64,000 bases of DNA from Porodaedalea pini (lineage: Eukaryota; Basidiomycota; Agaricomycetes; Hymenochaetales; Hymenochaetaceae), in NCBI GenBank assembly GCA_002794775.1, contig NBAY01000056.1, positions 231,656-295,655 on the forward strand, given 5' to 3'. The notes under the pieces were generated by a model that made no database searches, had not been told where the DNA came from, and saw nothing but the letters and a program-made list of their open reading frames with translations. Below are positions 40,613 through 51,785 of this stretch, in pieces. The translations under genes were made by a program, and so were the position numbers. The stretch's first letter is position 1. Each line of letters starts with the position of its first letter.

Positions 40613-41235
40613 CGGAAGCGACTTTACCGAACTGGTCAAGACGGTCCTAAAGGAGCTTGAGGGTTCAATCGTGTTTGTCTTCAAGTCCATGCACTTCCCC
40701 AACGAGCTCGTCACTGCGCGTCGTGGTTCTCTTTTTATTGGTGTCAAGACCGAAAAGAAGCTGAAGGTTGACTTTGTCGACGTCGAGTTTTCTGGTGACC
40801 CTTCAGACCCGAAGCCTGATCTTCGTGAGTAATGTCTAATTTATTCAGTTTGCACCTTTAATGAAAATGATACAGTCACGCCGGCGTCAACTACCAGCCT
40901 TCTCGCGCCTTCTTCTACGTTTCATATCTTCCACTCCCAGTCTCGTGCTTTTATGTCCGAGGATAGTCTCCCCCAGCCTATCGAGTTTTTCATTGCGCCT
41001 GACACATCTGCTATCGTCGAGCACACCAAGTGCGTTCTGTACCTCGAGGATGATGACATTGCTCACATTGCGGCTGGCGAACTTCATATCCACCGTTTGC
41101 GCCTTCGTGAGGATGGTGCGCAGTCTCCTTCGCAGGCTGCGACAACTCGCTCCATCGAGACACGCGAGAACGAGATTACAGAGGCCATGAAGGGCAAATT
41201 CAACCACTTCATGCAGAAGGAGATTTACGAGCAGG
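40613..41235 (+). pseudogene. GFAT fragment C (glutaminase end to isomerase start)
   Basis: Two exons with the intron kept (40833-40876, donor GTGAGTAA, acceptor GATACAG). Exon one reads GSDFTELVKTVLKELEGSIV, FKSMHFPNELVTARRGS, IGVKTEKKLKVDFVDVEFSG. Exon two reads EHTKCVLYLEDDDIAHIAAG, ELHIHRLRLREDG and KFNHFMQKEIYEQ. These match glutamine:fructose-6-phosphate amidotransferase, the first enzyme of UDP-GlcNAc/chitin precursor synthesis. Frames are open but both ends are cut, so no enzyme can result. Confidence 0.85.
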
Positions 41236-41419
41236 TGGTCTGTTGTGGAACACAACACCTGGGCGTGTCAACATATTTTACTTTCTCTGCAATTTTTCTG
41301 CCTTGATCGTTGATCCATATAAATCCATTACTGACGAAATAATAATTTATTCACACAGGTTATAAACCCGCTGTAAGCTTTCTCTTTTGATTCTGTGTTA
41401 TCTCTTCTCATGCAGCTTT

Positions 41420-42130
41420 GTGTAGGTTAACTGCATTCTCAAGGCCGCCAAGTCCACCATACCGCATCCTTCCTGTCCCATCTCCTCTTGCTACTAATGA
41501 ACCCGTTACAGAAGCACTATCTTCCGCTCCTGGACCTATTGCACTGACTGCTGCAGCAGGCGCAGAAACTGCCCATGCCTGTTGTTCGTCAGCCGCAGCT
41601 CCTGTACACGAAGAGCATGCTACTGGGGATACTGACCATAGCCGGCCTCCAGATAGCGAAGTTGTGCAGCATGCAGAAAACAATGACGGTGCTTCACTCT
41701 TCGATAAGGCTTCCAGCATACTCCCTCTGGTTTCAAAGGATGGAAAGAAGGACCGTAAAATGGTCCCAACTAAATCTATGACTGCACGGTAAGTAGTTGT
41801 TATTAAATAATGAAGTTAAACAATTAACCAAATCATCTTAGAAACCTTTGTTGCGTTGACTGGTGTGCAGCGAATCCTGGAGGGACAGCAATCCAGTTTG
41901 CCTTATACTGGGACAACGACGTGAGAGGAAAGCCTCTAGAACAGGCATGTAGTACTTCTTTATCACTTTATTAGCTACTGACACCGATTTCAGCATTACA
42001 ATGCCGCATCCGCATTAGCAAAAGCTTCGCAAAAAAAAGTTAGTACAAACATTGCTCTCCTTTTTAATGACTTATATTCTTATTGTTTGTGAAGACAAGG
42101 GTTTCTGGGCGTAAGGCTGGTATGGATTGA
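41420..42130 (+). CDS. 3' part of the gene begun at 36182
   Basis: Exons carry a Ser/Ala/Pro-rich stretch, then KDRKMVPTKSMTARNLCCVD, WCAANPGGTAIQFALYWDND and HYNAASALAKASQKKT, ending GRKAGMD plus TGA 42128-42130. This is the C-terminal signature I associate with the same basidiomycete family as the 36182 exons. Introns: 41790-41840 (GTAAGT...CTTAG), then one with a GC donor (CAG/GCATGT...TTTCAG), then GTTAGT...GTGAAG. The acceptor before 41420 (TGTGTAG or ATGCAG) does not match the phase of the donor at 37741, so the gene is probably broken or needs a missed small exon. Confidence 0.6.
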
Positions 42131-42239
42131 AGGGATCGGTGATTCTGACAGCATGGTTTCAGTCGCTGTGCATTGTGGATTTCATTTGGTGGAAAATAAC
42201 GGGTGCAGGAGGGTAGAATACTATTAAGCTAATTGTTTT

Positions 42240-42555
42240 GGATTGCGAGAAATAATTTGACTCGACTTTGCTCGATTTCATTTGATATTGCTCGATATTG
42301 CTCGATATTGCTCCCCTCAAAACAAATAGAACTGGCTCGATAACACACGATATGAATACATATAGCTATATTGAAAAATGAGTGCGTCGAGTGAGATAGA
42401 ACTGTACTTGGTTTCACAAGATGCCACTCGTAAACTCATCGAGTGCACATCTTGTGACATCTTGTGTGGGACGTTTTTATATTTTCATATCGAGTAGGGT
42501 TATATGGTTCGATGTCACACGATGTGGCACGATGCCACAATTGCTATTTTTCACT
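42240..42555 (+). repeat. degenerate dispersed repeat hosting the MITE
   Basis: Contains three to four TGCTCGATAT words in a row (42280-42312), many CGA(T/C) words and the end GCCACAATTGCTATTTTTCAC shared with 27.5 kb. No coding capacity. Confidence 0.55.
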
Positions 42556-43272
42556 GGGGGTCCGCAATTGACGCGAGTCGCGCGTGCTCTCCTTTTTTGG
42601 GTCGGAGCTCATATACTTACTTTATATAGTAATCATGTGGCAACAAAAGTGTGTCTAGTGATTATAAAAATTGCAGAATAATATGGAATGCAGGAGGTGG
42701 CTTGAATTTGACTAATATTACATATTGGAGTCAGGTTGAATGCTCAAATAAATCAGAATGTGAATTGATTAACAGGAATCACATTATATGAGACAAATAA
42801 TTCTGTGAGGCACGAAGGTTGAGACATGTTGACGCGTCAAGATGCTGATCTTCCGCGAGAAAAATAGTCAAAATGCCTATGTACACAGTGATTCTGAGTG
42901 AACTTCACCTCTTCTGGGTTCTCTTGCACCTCACCACTTCATTTATCTGCCCAACTTTCTTAATGAAAATTACTGTGAAGGAACTATTCTACATTTTGTA
43001 CAGAGGAATCTGCTTTAAAAAAATAATTCATTGAGGTACACTTAGTTTAGCCCAAGAAACCTTTGTATTTTTATAAATAATGTAGTTATAAAAAATTCCT
43101 CTGTACATTTTGTGATTCCACTTAATTCATACTATATTATGATTTTTTCTTGATTTTTAGTTACATGTTGAGGAAGATTTTGAGCATCACTTTTTTTTGA
43201 CACTCCGACACTTGGGATCACTGCCGAGGTGCGTGGGAACGCACGCGCGACTCGCGTCAATTGCGGACCCCC
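42556..43272. mobile_element. 717-bp MITE with perfect 32-bp TIRs
   Basis: The left end GGGGGTCCGCAATTGACGCG plus AGTCGCGCGTGC (42556-42587) is the exact reverse complement of 43241-43272. Both sides are flanked by ACT (42553-42555 and 43273-43275), a 3-bp target duplication. The interior is AT-rich and non-coding. The 3-bp duplication and G-rich tips suggest the PIF/Harbinger or CACTA group, but no internal transposase exists to decide. Confidence 0.9.
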
Positions 43273-43330
43273 ACTACCTGTCCTCTTACTATCACGGGCG
43301 ACTGGTACTCGTTTTTCATGCTCTTTACTC

Positions 43331-45215
43331 ATGGCCAGCACAAAGAGTCCCGCTCAGTTCTCAGGTCTTTTCTCCAGAAGCTTGCTAGACGATATTAAAG
43401 CCGAAGATCCAAACTTTAACTATGATTGGATCGACATTCATTTTGTAGAGACGATCAAGGATGTAAGCTCTGATTTCGACGTTTGGCGTAAGGCGGGTTT
43501 CGGATTCTTAGAAAGATTAGCAAGTGTCGTCAACATTGCTCCTATATATTGGGCCAGAGACTTACTTGACGAATCCAACACAGTGAGCCTTTTGTTTGGT
43601 CTGCTAGTACTTGATCATTGACAAGTTGGCAAAGTTCATCTCGATGTACTCTGATATCATTGGATCCCTCTGGGAAAACCTCGTGCGAGACCTAAAAGCC
43701 TCGGGGGAGTTAAGTTGAAGGGATCTTATTGCCGGTTTGTCATCTTATAATAGTGTCATCTGCAGGATGAGTGATCTGAGGTAAGTCTCATTCGCTCTTA
43801 TCGCAGAGTAAAAATTGATCGTAAACGGTTCTTATTTAATTTCAGACGGTTCTCGGGTTATCTTCTGCTCGCTGATAAGCATAGCTCACTTCGCAAGATC
43901 CGTGAGCTGTCAGAAAAGCCTTTGCTCGTCTCGAGGGGGCTCTTTGTGATGAAAGGAACGATTTCGTCGGTTCTTTATGCTATGTAAGCCTTCATTAATT
44001 TTTTGAATGAACTCGAAGACGCAATTTCTTTGCAAGCATTTTACTAAGGTCTATTGCTTACTGCCTTCCCGAGTCACTGATGCTCGCGACGATCTCATCT
44101 CTGGACTGACCCGGAAACTCCTGACAAACGTCGCAGCTCGCTGTTCTTACTTACCAAATTGTCTCTGGTTACAAGACGTAACACTCGACGAGCAGAACTT
44201 CATTGGTGGGGGTGGTTTTGCAGACGTATACAAAGGCAAATGGGAGGGGGCAGTCGTCGCATTAAAAATCCCGCGACTGCACGTATTAGATCGACGGAAT
44301 AGAGAAACTATCTATCGGGTAGGGTTGTATCTCATTAGAAATTCCCTTTTAATCACCTCTATACTTTCAAGGAGCTCCTCAAAAAGGCGATCCTTTGGAG
44401 AACGTTACGTAGTGATCGGGTCGTGCCACTGTTCGGTGTCTATACACTAAGCTCTGCATCGAGTCATCGGATTGCTATGATCTCTCCGCTCATGCAAAAT
44501 GGAAATCTTCGCCAGTACCTCCAGAGAACGAAAGAAGCCGATCAGTTGAAGCTTGTAGGTGCTTCTATTTCATTTGGTTTAACATTCTCATCGTGTCTCC
44601 TTAGCTTGGAAACGTTCTAGAAGGGCTGCAATATTTACATAGTCAGGTCCCAAGCATTGTTCACGGCGATCTGCGATGTGTAAGAAATACTTCTTTCAGT
44701 TGAAATGAAAGGCATTGATTTTTTTTAGGCGAATATACTCGTAGACAACTACGGAGAAGCAAGCTTGACTGACTTTGGGTTGTCAAAAGTGGAATCCACA
44801 TATCTCGATATGACTGGTTCTTCTGCAAGAGGTAGTACTCGGTGGATGACGCCTGAGCTACTTCTACCAGAGGAGCACGGAGGCGATGGTAGCCACACTA
44901 CAGAGTCGGATATTTACGCGTTTGCAATGACGTGTATTGAAGTTCGTCACTAATTTCGCTCTTACATTTTTTAACAGTAATTGAAACTCCACCTAGGTGT
45001 TTACTGATGAAGTGCCCTTCTGTGGATTTAGTGAAGCAATGGTGCTAGGAATGGTGGCGCATAAAAATGCGCGTCCATCTCGGCCGGACTATGGACCCGC
45101 TAGTCGCATGCTCACTGATGAAGTATGGGATACTATAACTGCGTGTTGGAGGACGAACGCGAAGTCACGGCCAACGGCGAGCAACATTGGTTTACTCGTG
45201 ACGCCGCCCGAGTAG
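43331..45215 (+). CDS. TKL-like serine/threonine protein kinase
   Basis: About 480-500 aa in seven or more exons. The N-terminal third (from ATG 43331, MASTKSPAQFSGLFSRSLLD) is a helical region of unknown role with WRKAGFGFLERLASVVNIAP and RRFSGYLLLADKHSSLRKIR, perhaps an adaptor-type bundle. The kinase domain starts about 44170: Gly loop FIGGGGFADVYKG, lysine in VVALKIPR, gatekeeper/hinge region MISPLMQNGNLRQYL, catalytic loop IVHGDLRCANILV (HGD in place of HRD, usual in this fungal group), TDFGLSKV, GSTRWMTPELL and W(D)TITACWRTNAKSRPT near the C-terminus. All catalytic residues are present. The CDS starts 58 bp downstream of the MITE, so its promoter probably contains MITE sequence. Confidence 0.88.
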
Positions 45216-45565
45216 ATCGGCACCAGCTAGCTTCCATAGAAATCGTGGACGTACGATGCGAGCCTCCTATCCCCATCACAAATGCTTGAACAGTTAGGAA
45301 TGCACAAGATTAAATGGTCAGTGCGAAGTCGTTTTGACTGGCTGTACAATGGGAAAGGATCGACTACCATCAAGTTCTTTTACTTTCCGTTTGTCACATA
45401 CTTTGGTACTGTATTATGTAACTCAAATTGCTTGTCGCGTCGACGCGTTTTCGGCACGTGCATACGCGTGGCCGATTCGATGTCCTTCGAGCTTCATTCT
45501 ATGCTTGAAGGCTAATCACTCTTCGCGTCCGTAAATAAGCCTAAGTTGTTTCCTCTAGCTACGGC

Positions 45566-46282
45566 ATGCCAGATTTGACGGTGACTCTTCGGGATGGCCG
45601 GGGAGTGCTTTCTCTCGTTGGGCACGACATTGATGCACCAGAAGGCTCGCACCATGCAACAATCACCGATACCATACAAAACAACGTCGACACGGCAGTG
45701 TACCGTGCTGACACAGAGCTCGGCGAGCGCATCTACAAGTTCGCCTTCTGCGCTCCGGAGATTGAGAAGCTCGAAAAGGAAAGGCTCGTGTATACGGAAT
45801 CGTTGAAAAGTTTACAAGGCAGTGCTCTGCCTAGATATTATGGCTTTTACCGTGGAACAGACGAGGCGGGGCGTGAGGCGGCTTGCATTGAAGTAGAGGC
45901 TATTGGGAGGCCGCTTTGCGAGGAAGGCAGGCTGTCAAGTTTCCCGTTACACGATCGGTGCGTCTGGTGCATTTGTAAAGCACGTTAACATCACGCTCTG
46001 ATTAGCTCTGATTTGCGCAGATATAAGATCATCGAACAGCTCGGAAAGGTCCACTCAGAGGGTCTGCTGCCGATGTTTGATCTCGGGGGAGGTGACGTTG
46101 CGCGATGCGATGACGGGTTCCGCATGATCAATTTCCAGGGCATTGAGAGTCACGAATGTCCCTGGGATGGAAACTGGCATGCGGGCGAGGATACCCCGGA
46201 GCTCGATGAGTTCAAGTGTGCGGCACTGTATGAGGTCGGCCTGGAGATGGGTATTTGGAAACCACGTACGTTTATGTCTTGA
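45566..46282 (+). CDS. degenerate protein-kinase-like protein
   Basis: Exons 45566-45957 and 46021-46282 (intron GTGCGT...TTGCGCAG), 217 aa, joined in phase. Visible: TAVYRADTELGERIYKFAFC (a strand with Lys at the AxK place), EKLEKERLVYTESLKSLQG, SALPRYYGFYRGTDEAGRE, a hinge-like IEVEAIGRPL, LGKVHSEGLLPMFDLG where HGD would be, and FRMINFQG where DFG would be. The HRD and DFG residues are lost, so a pseudokinase is likely. It lies 350 bp behind the active-looking kinase on the same strand and resembles the gene at 22 kb. 45216-45565 between them shows no gene. Confidence 0.7.
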
Positions 46283-48052
46283 GAGGCTCTGCAGCTTGAA
46301 GTCGTTTTTATTCTGGGTCTGATGCATCATGATAAAACAGATCAATATCCTATTGTTCAGATCGGAGAAGACACATATCTCGACATGCCTTCTGAAGTGG
46401 TTGCTCACGAGATCGTTGCGGAGGATCATCATCATGTCCAACAATGAAAATAACCGACTACCGCCCTTTCCGTGTATGTTGAGGCTCGGCGACCCGGCTG
46501 ACGATATGTACTAATACCATCTGTTGCATGCTGCATCGTTTAACTCCTAAGTCATTCATCATCTTCACTATATCGAATACCATCCCATCTGCTATCTGAA
46601 GGACTAGATGTGCACTATGTTCTGTGTTACGAATCATTGTCTGCTCCAACGTCTCGCTTGCATGGACTTGTTCTGTGGGAAGTTTATTCGCGTCGCCCAG
46701 TAATCCAATATATGTGTCCACTGTTGTCATTGTGATATACCGTACTATTTGAGGGTGGCTTTTCCTGGTGCTCAGACTACCTCTTGTCAGCTCAAAAACA
46801 TTTATTTGTGATCATTGACATCTACAGGTGTATAGTGCCACAACGTACAGAAGGCACATTCCAATACTTCAATGCAGATTCCTGTCAAATATATGTTCGA
46901 TGTATAGCATAAATTTGAAGATAGCGAGTCTTTATACAGACTACGAGAATCTTCAGTTTCAGCTGAGATTTGACTATCGGGTATCATGTAATGTAAAGTC
47001 CACCCTTTGCAAGCAGATATCTCATGACTACTTTCCCAATAGTAGGGACATACGACTGACTGATATGAGCCATTTATGTAGGAGCCTGTGAATGACGGGC
47101 AGCCATGCGTGCAACAAATCTTTCGTCAGAACGACCACTTGGCTGGAAGAAATAAGTGTCTAGAATACGACTCGGCCCGGACACGTAACCAGCCGTCTCG
47201 ATCGGAGAACAGAGAATAACGTGCACTTGGTATCTGTGTAAAGAGACATAGAGTCAGGAAATGCCGTTGGGCACTGTAAGAGCTAAGCACTCGATATACG
47301 CATGGTTCCAGGTTAGAACCGAGGTCAGCGAATGTCGGTTGATTACAACTGCCTTGCCTTTCTTCGGAGATTGTAGTCTGCATGCATATTGAAAATGTCC
47401 CGCTTTTTCCAGAGCTTCTCACCGGATCCTGGTGTGTGTTTATCATCGTGTATTCACAACGAGAAACGCTGCGTTGAGCGTGAAGTGCTGATAGGCACAT
47501 TAATTCTGGTCTACCTTATAAGAAAAGCCAGGGCAGTGTTTCAAAGTCATAAAGCCAAGATGAATTTTCGCCAAATGTACAGGAATTTTTGATTGATATT
47601 GGTCGGAGAATCATAACCAGCCGGGGGGGGGGGGTGCACGCTATTGAAGGCTATGTTCTATTCAAGCGCCTTCTTGCTCCATACCAGTGAGAAACCTGTT
47701 AGATGTTGATGGGCATCATCAATTGAAACTATGTATCGCTTAGTGTAGCACGAGCAAGCGCAGGGAGAATCACAGTCGTGACTTGATCCCAAGAACAAAG
47801 TGTACACTTAGACAGGCCAGCAGTCCCGAAGGAACCGTAGACAAATACAGGAACTTCATAGCAATTTATAGCAGAAATGAATGCGCAGGTGCCGCCAATT
47901 TTTTGAAAAGCAGTAGTCTGTTTAAACCATCTGCCCCGGGAGTGACCATTTACTGGAGACGAAGGTCTTACGCACGGTCCTTCGGGGGCAGATACTGCCT
48001 ATTTTATGTCATTGGTTAGTAGTACGCCGAGTCAGGTAACTGAAGAACATAC
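46283..48052. other. 1.8-kb intergenic region
   Basis: No recognisable gene on either strand. The longest frames (46458-46730 minus, 47126-47500 minus) are not protein-like. A run of eleven G lies at about 47624-47635. Confidence 0.4.
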
Positions 48053-48558
48053 CTAAGCACATAACGATTGCGTCGCAAAAGCCTCGTCTTCCGGAATTTC
48101 TCGACATTTTCCTTTGTCTTTGGCCTGATTTTCTTTTCGACGCTCTAAATTTGCCGACTCGGAGGTACTCAAGTATTCGACTGAGTAAGACGTTAGCACG
48201 GAACTCGCACATATTACAAGGCTACAAGACATGCCTGCAAAGCTTTTGAGGATAGAAACACGGATGTCGACTGTAAGGGGCTCGGGTCGGGATGAACAGT
48301 TGATGTATTCCACCTGCGTGGGCTGCCAACAAGGTATCTCCTGAGAAGGAACGCGAGACATACGGGAAACGGTCAGAGAGGATTCCGGTATATGAGATGT
48401 TTGAGTGTACTAACCTTTCTTGTTGAACATGTTGACATGTCGAAGCACTCGGTTGAAAGAGTTTCAAATGATTCTGACGTGTATAAGGTACGAGGAGCCG
48501 GAGACTCGACTTTGACACCGAGGATGAGAGGATAGCGGAACGAAGGATCAGCATACAT
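48053..48558 (-). CDS. small hypothetical protein, two exons
   Basis: Exon 48415-48558 (MYADPSFRYPLILGVKVESP, then PRTLYTSESFETLSTE) and exon 48053-48340, with a 74-bp intron GTTAGT...TTCTCAG. The join STRK-EIPCWQPTQVEYIN is in phase, giving 143 aa. Exon two has EPLTVDIRVSILKSFAGMS, possibly a beta-sandwich edge, and a Lys/Glu-rich tail. A possible upstream exon is suggested by TTTGATAG just before the ATG. Family not recognised. The in-phase splice is the main support. Confidence 0.4.
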
Positions 48559-49298
48559 GGTCCGCACCGCACCCTATCAAAATATACATTTTCGACGAAT
48601 GTAAATAATGTGTTTATTAAAGATGTCAAGGAGAAAAGAGGGCCGACCTGAAGTCAAGAACAGAGACGAGTTTGGTACAAAAGCTGAGCGTAAAGATGCC
48701 TCATTTTGAAGCCTTATATACAGCAAGCTGAAGCAGTGATTTAAAGTTCAAGAATTCGCCTGGGTTTGGGATCAGTCCAATAGTTGAAAAGTACAAAGAA
48801 CCATAGTCTTGCAGTGATGATGCCTAGGAGAGAGGAAGCTCGTTTGCCTGTTTGCTGCGTACAGAATTAGTCGAAGGAGCCGGGATAGGATGATAACCAT
48901 TGTTCTCTTTTAGGGGGGGTGCGCTTTTGTCAATGAGTTGCAAAAGTGATTCGTGATACCAAGTCGGGCAGTACCTGAAGAGGGTGAGAGCAGGCAGTGT
49001 GCGATCTGATGGCCGTGAGAACAGGTATCCGAATGTAGTTACGACCCTCAATTGGGTCTCGCCTTAGTGGTTCTCCACCCGGAGCTGAGAAAGACGAGCG
49101 TGTCATTTCTGACTTAACGATGCATTCTTTGCGGATGATGTCACTGGTTATAATACTTCGAGTCGACGCCGAATATCCTTCAGACGTTCAGGTCTAAAAT
49201 CACGACCAACAACGACAGTAGCAGTACTAGTGCGTAGCTTACTTTCAACAAAAGAAAGAAAAACCAATGACAGAAATTGTCAGAAAACAACAATATTA
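48559..49298. other. intergenic
   Basis: About 740 bp with no supported coding features. It separates divergent genes and should hold both promoters. Confidence 0.4.
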
Positions 49299-49821
49299 AT
49301 GCCAGATTATACGGGTGGCTGCTATTGCGGCGCGATTCGCTATAAAATCACGCTCGGCCTGGAGGACGATGCAAGGACGAGTCTTTGTCATTGCAAGAAC
49401 TGTAAGGTATGTCTCAGGCTCTTCTTCCACGCTTCTGGGTCTGTAAAGCATGCTTTCAGAGATTCACAGGCGGACCATTTGGAGTGACGATCAAAATCCC
49501 GCTCTCGAGTTGGAGTCTCATTAAAGGGGTGTCGTCGCAACACGTCTCAGACAACGGCTCAACGACGTTGCATCGCGAGTTCTGCGGGGAATGCGGGAGT
49601 CCAATTCTAGAGTATGGGGAGGCTGCTGCGAAGGACTCGAGGTGCGTTATCTGCCAATTATGAGATACGAAGTGATATGAACTTCTTCCAGATACGTTTT
49701 CCATGGCACGCTCGATGACACGGATGTGTTGCCACCGAAGGGCGAGTTCTTTTGCAAAGACAGATGTCAATGGATGCCCGAGATCGAGGGTCTGTTTCAT
49801 AAGAGAGAGATCAAGGAGTAG
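49299..49821 (+). CDS. GFA / CENP-V-type zinc-binding family protein
   Basis: Three exons (49299-49406, 49460-49641, 49692-49821) encode 139 aa, all joins in phase (GTATGT...TTTCAG and GTGCGT...TTCCAG). Zinc ligands of the glutathione-dependent formaldehyde-activating enzyme fold are in place: GGCYCGAIRY, SLCHCKNCK and REFCGECGSPI. The rest follows the family: FGVTIKIPLSSWSLIKG, then YVFHGTLDD and a C-terminal acidic tail. Many fungal members have no proven activity, so formaldehyde detoxification is only the family label. Converges with the aldo-keto reductase 123 bp downstream. Confidence 0.9.
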
Positions 49822-49944
49822 GCTTTGAAGGACGCGAAATGAAGTTGTACTGTCCCTGACGCGTGCATTTCTTGCGGAATATGATAGCATTTCATCTGCG
49901 TCGGCGAGCCAGTTCCTGATAATTACAGAGCGAAATCATATCGT

Positions 49945-51292
49945 TCAGGGCGCATCAACTGGATTCCAGCTGACGCAGCCGTCCCTACCCCTGTCGAGCG
50001 CATCGAGCTTCTCCATTTCCCTATCCGAGAGCGTGAAGTTGTATACATCGGCATTTGAGACGACTCGTTCTGGGTTGGCGGATTTAGGGAGAGGGACGAA
50101 TCTGCGATGTTTCGCATTCGTTGAAGACGACAAAGAAGGCATAAGAATGTGATGACGCACCCGTGCTGGAGAGACCACCGGATCAGGACTTGCGCAGGAC
50201 TCCTTCCAATCTGTGCCATCAGCATCATCAGAATCAGCATCACCGCACAATCCCACAACAAAGTGTCACCCGTTCTGGATATAGAAGAAAGATGAGAGGC
50301 GAGAAACATACGCTTTTCGAGACCTCCTGGATGACCGGGTGGGAGAGGTTGCCACGGATGAGTGGGCAGTAGGCCTGAACGACGATCCCGTGAGCCTGGC
50401 AGTAGGAGACGATGGACTTTTGTTGACAAAATGGGTGCAACTACAAGCGGGCGTGGGCAGTTCAGATGAGATATTGGGATAAGAAAGAAAGGAGCGGGAG
50501 CGAACCTCGATTTGATTCACCACGGGCGTCTCAAGCCCTGCTGAGCGCAGCTCTTCGAGGTGATGGACTCCGCTGCCGACAGTTTCAGTTCCAGTCCTGT
50601 TAGAAGTACACTGATTAAGGGAGAGGGGGGGAGCGCTTACTAGTTGGAGACACCGACACTCCTGATAGCACCAGCATCACGCTTCGCGAGCAGGGCACGG
50701 TAGGTCTGGAGACGCGCTTCGCTCCCGGACAGAGCGCTGTGGATGAGATAGAGGTCGATATATGCTGTCCACATCTCAACCAATGAGGTAGTGTGAGTGT
50801 GAGAAGTAAATCAAATGTCTACGAAGTTGATAAGACGAGCGGCGCACAGAATTGGAACTTATAAAGAGAGTCCTCGACGTGAGTCACAGTAGAGTCGTAT
50901 CCATGCTCGGGGTGATATATCTTTGTTGCTGTGTTCAAAAGACATATAGTTTCCTCCGCTCAGCAGAGTTAGGCTGATTCGACGACTCACTGACAAAGAC
51001 GTCCTCTCTCGAAAACCCACTCTCGCGTACGGCACGCCCGACATCCACTTCGTTATGATAATACTCGGCTGTATCGATGTGTCTATATATTTATTGAGTG
51101 GGGTTAAGCTCAGATAGATCGAGAGTGCCTGAATAGGCGCCGGATATACCGATAACCGTGCTTGAGCGCGGCACTGCAGGCTGGGAGACACGAATCGTTC
51201 TCGAAGACTCCGAGCCCGATGAGAGGCATGTCGTAGCCGGAGCGAAGCCTGATAGTTGACTGAAGAGTGAGATTTGAGCTTGAAGAGTACAT
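49945..51292 (-). CDS. aldo-keto reductase, paralogue 1
   Basis: NADPH-dependent reduction of aldehydes/ketones. Exons across 51292-49945 give about 290 aa: [38 protein letters not shown] (catalytic Asp and Tyr), [14 protein letters not shown] (catalytic Lys), [14 protein letters not shown] (catalytic His), [79 protein letters not shown], ending SWNPVDAP. All four catalytic residues are kept. Eight or so short introns fall at the same places as in the gene at 60870, showing a duplication. No targeting signal. TGA at 49945-49947. Confidence 0.92.
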
Positions 51293-51785
51293 CGTCGCAG
51301 GTAATTAGTCTGCCTGGTTAAGACGTCGCCAACCAGACGCGATGGTGAGATAAGCGAGCATAAAGTAGCGCATGCGTAAAATGCGTCGCAGTTTAAACCT
51401 CATGCTGGAGATGGAGACGGGTTGAGTTGACGAGAAGGACTGATAACAAGACGTGTGTATTCAAGAAACAAATATATGGAACAGCCGAGACGAACGGCTT
51501 AGAACGGTAGATCAATGCATAGTCTAGTACAGAGATTCCTTATAAATCCGATTAATATGGAAAGGAGCGACGGGTGTGGGGGAAATGCAGTCCAGAGAGA
51601 GATAGAAAGATAGAAAGAAAGATAGAAAGGAGTGACTTTGGCTGATTAAATTGTGCATGAGGATGACTGAATGAAAAGAGATATAAATTTTGAAAGAGAA
51701 GGAAAGCGAGCGCAATACGAGCGCAGTAAGTTAAGAAGACATGGATGAAAAGAGCTTGATCCACAAGTCCATGACTACGACCCGC
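51293..51785. other. intergenic
   Basis: AKR promoter side and 3' flank of the next minus-strand gene. A GAAAGATA-rich purine stretch lies at 51597-51635. No gene seen. Confidence 0.4.

Larger units (their letters stand above)
37770..41260. mobile_element. mosaic insertion of host gene fragments
   Basis: Sits exactly where an intron of the 36182 gene should be. In order it contains a GFAT piece, another GFAT piece, an unknown minus-strand piece, an RT-like piece with a duplicated tail, a fungal transcription-factor piece fused directly to a third GFAT piece. Several pieces keep introns (for example 40833-40876 in GFAT), so capture was at DNA level, as in Helitron-like or Pack-type elements. 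No Helitron 5'-TC/3'-CTRR hairpin end or terminal repeats were identified, so the mobilising element is unknown. Confidence 0.6.
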
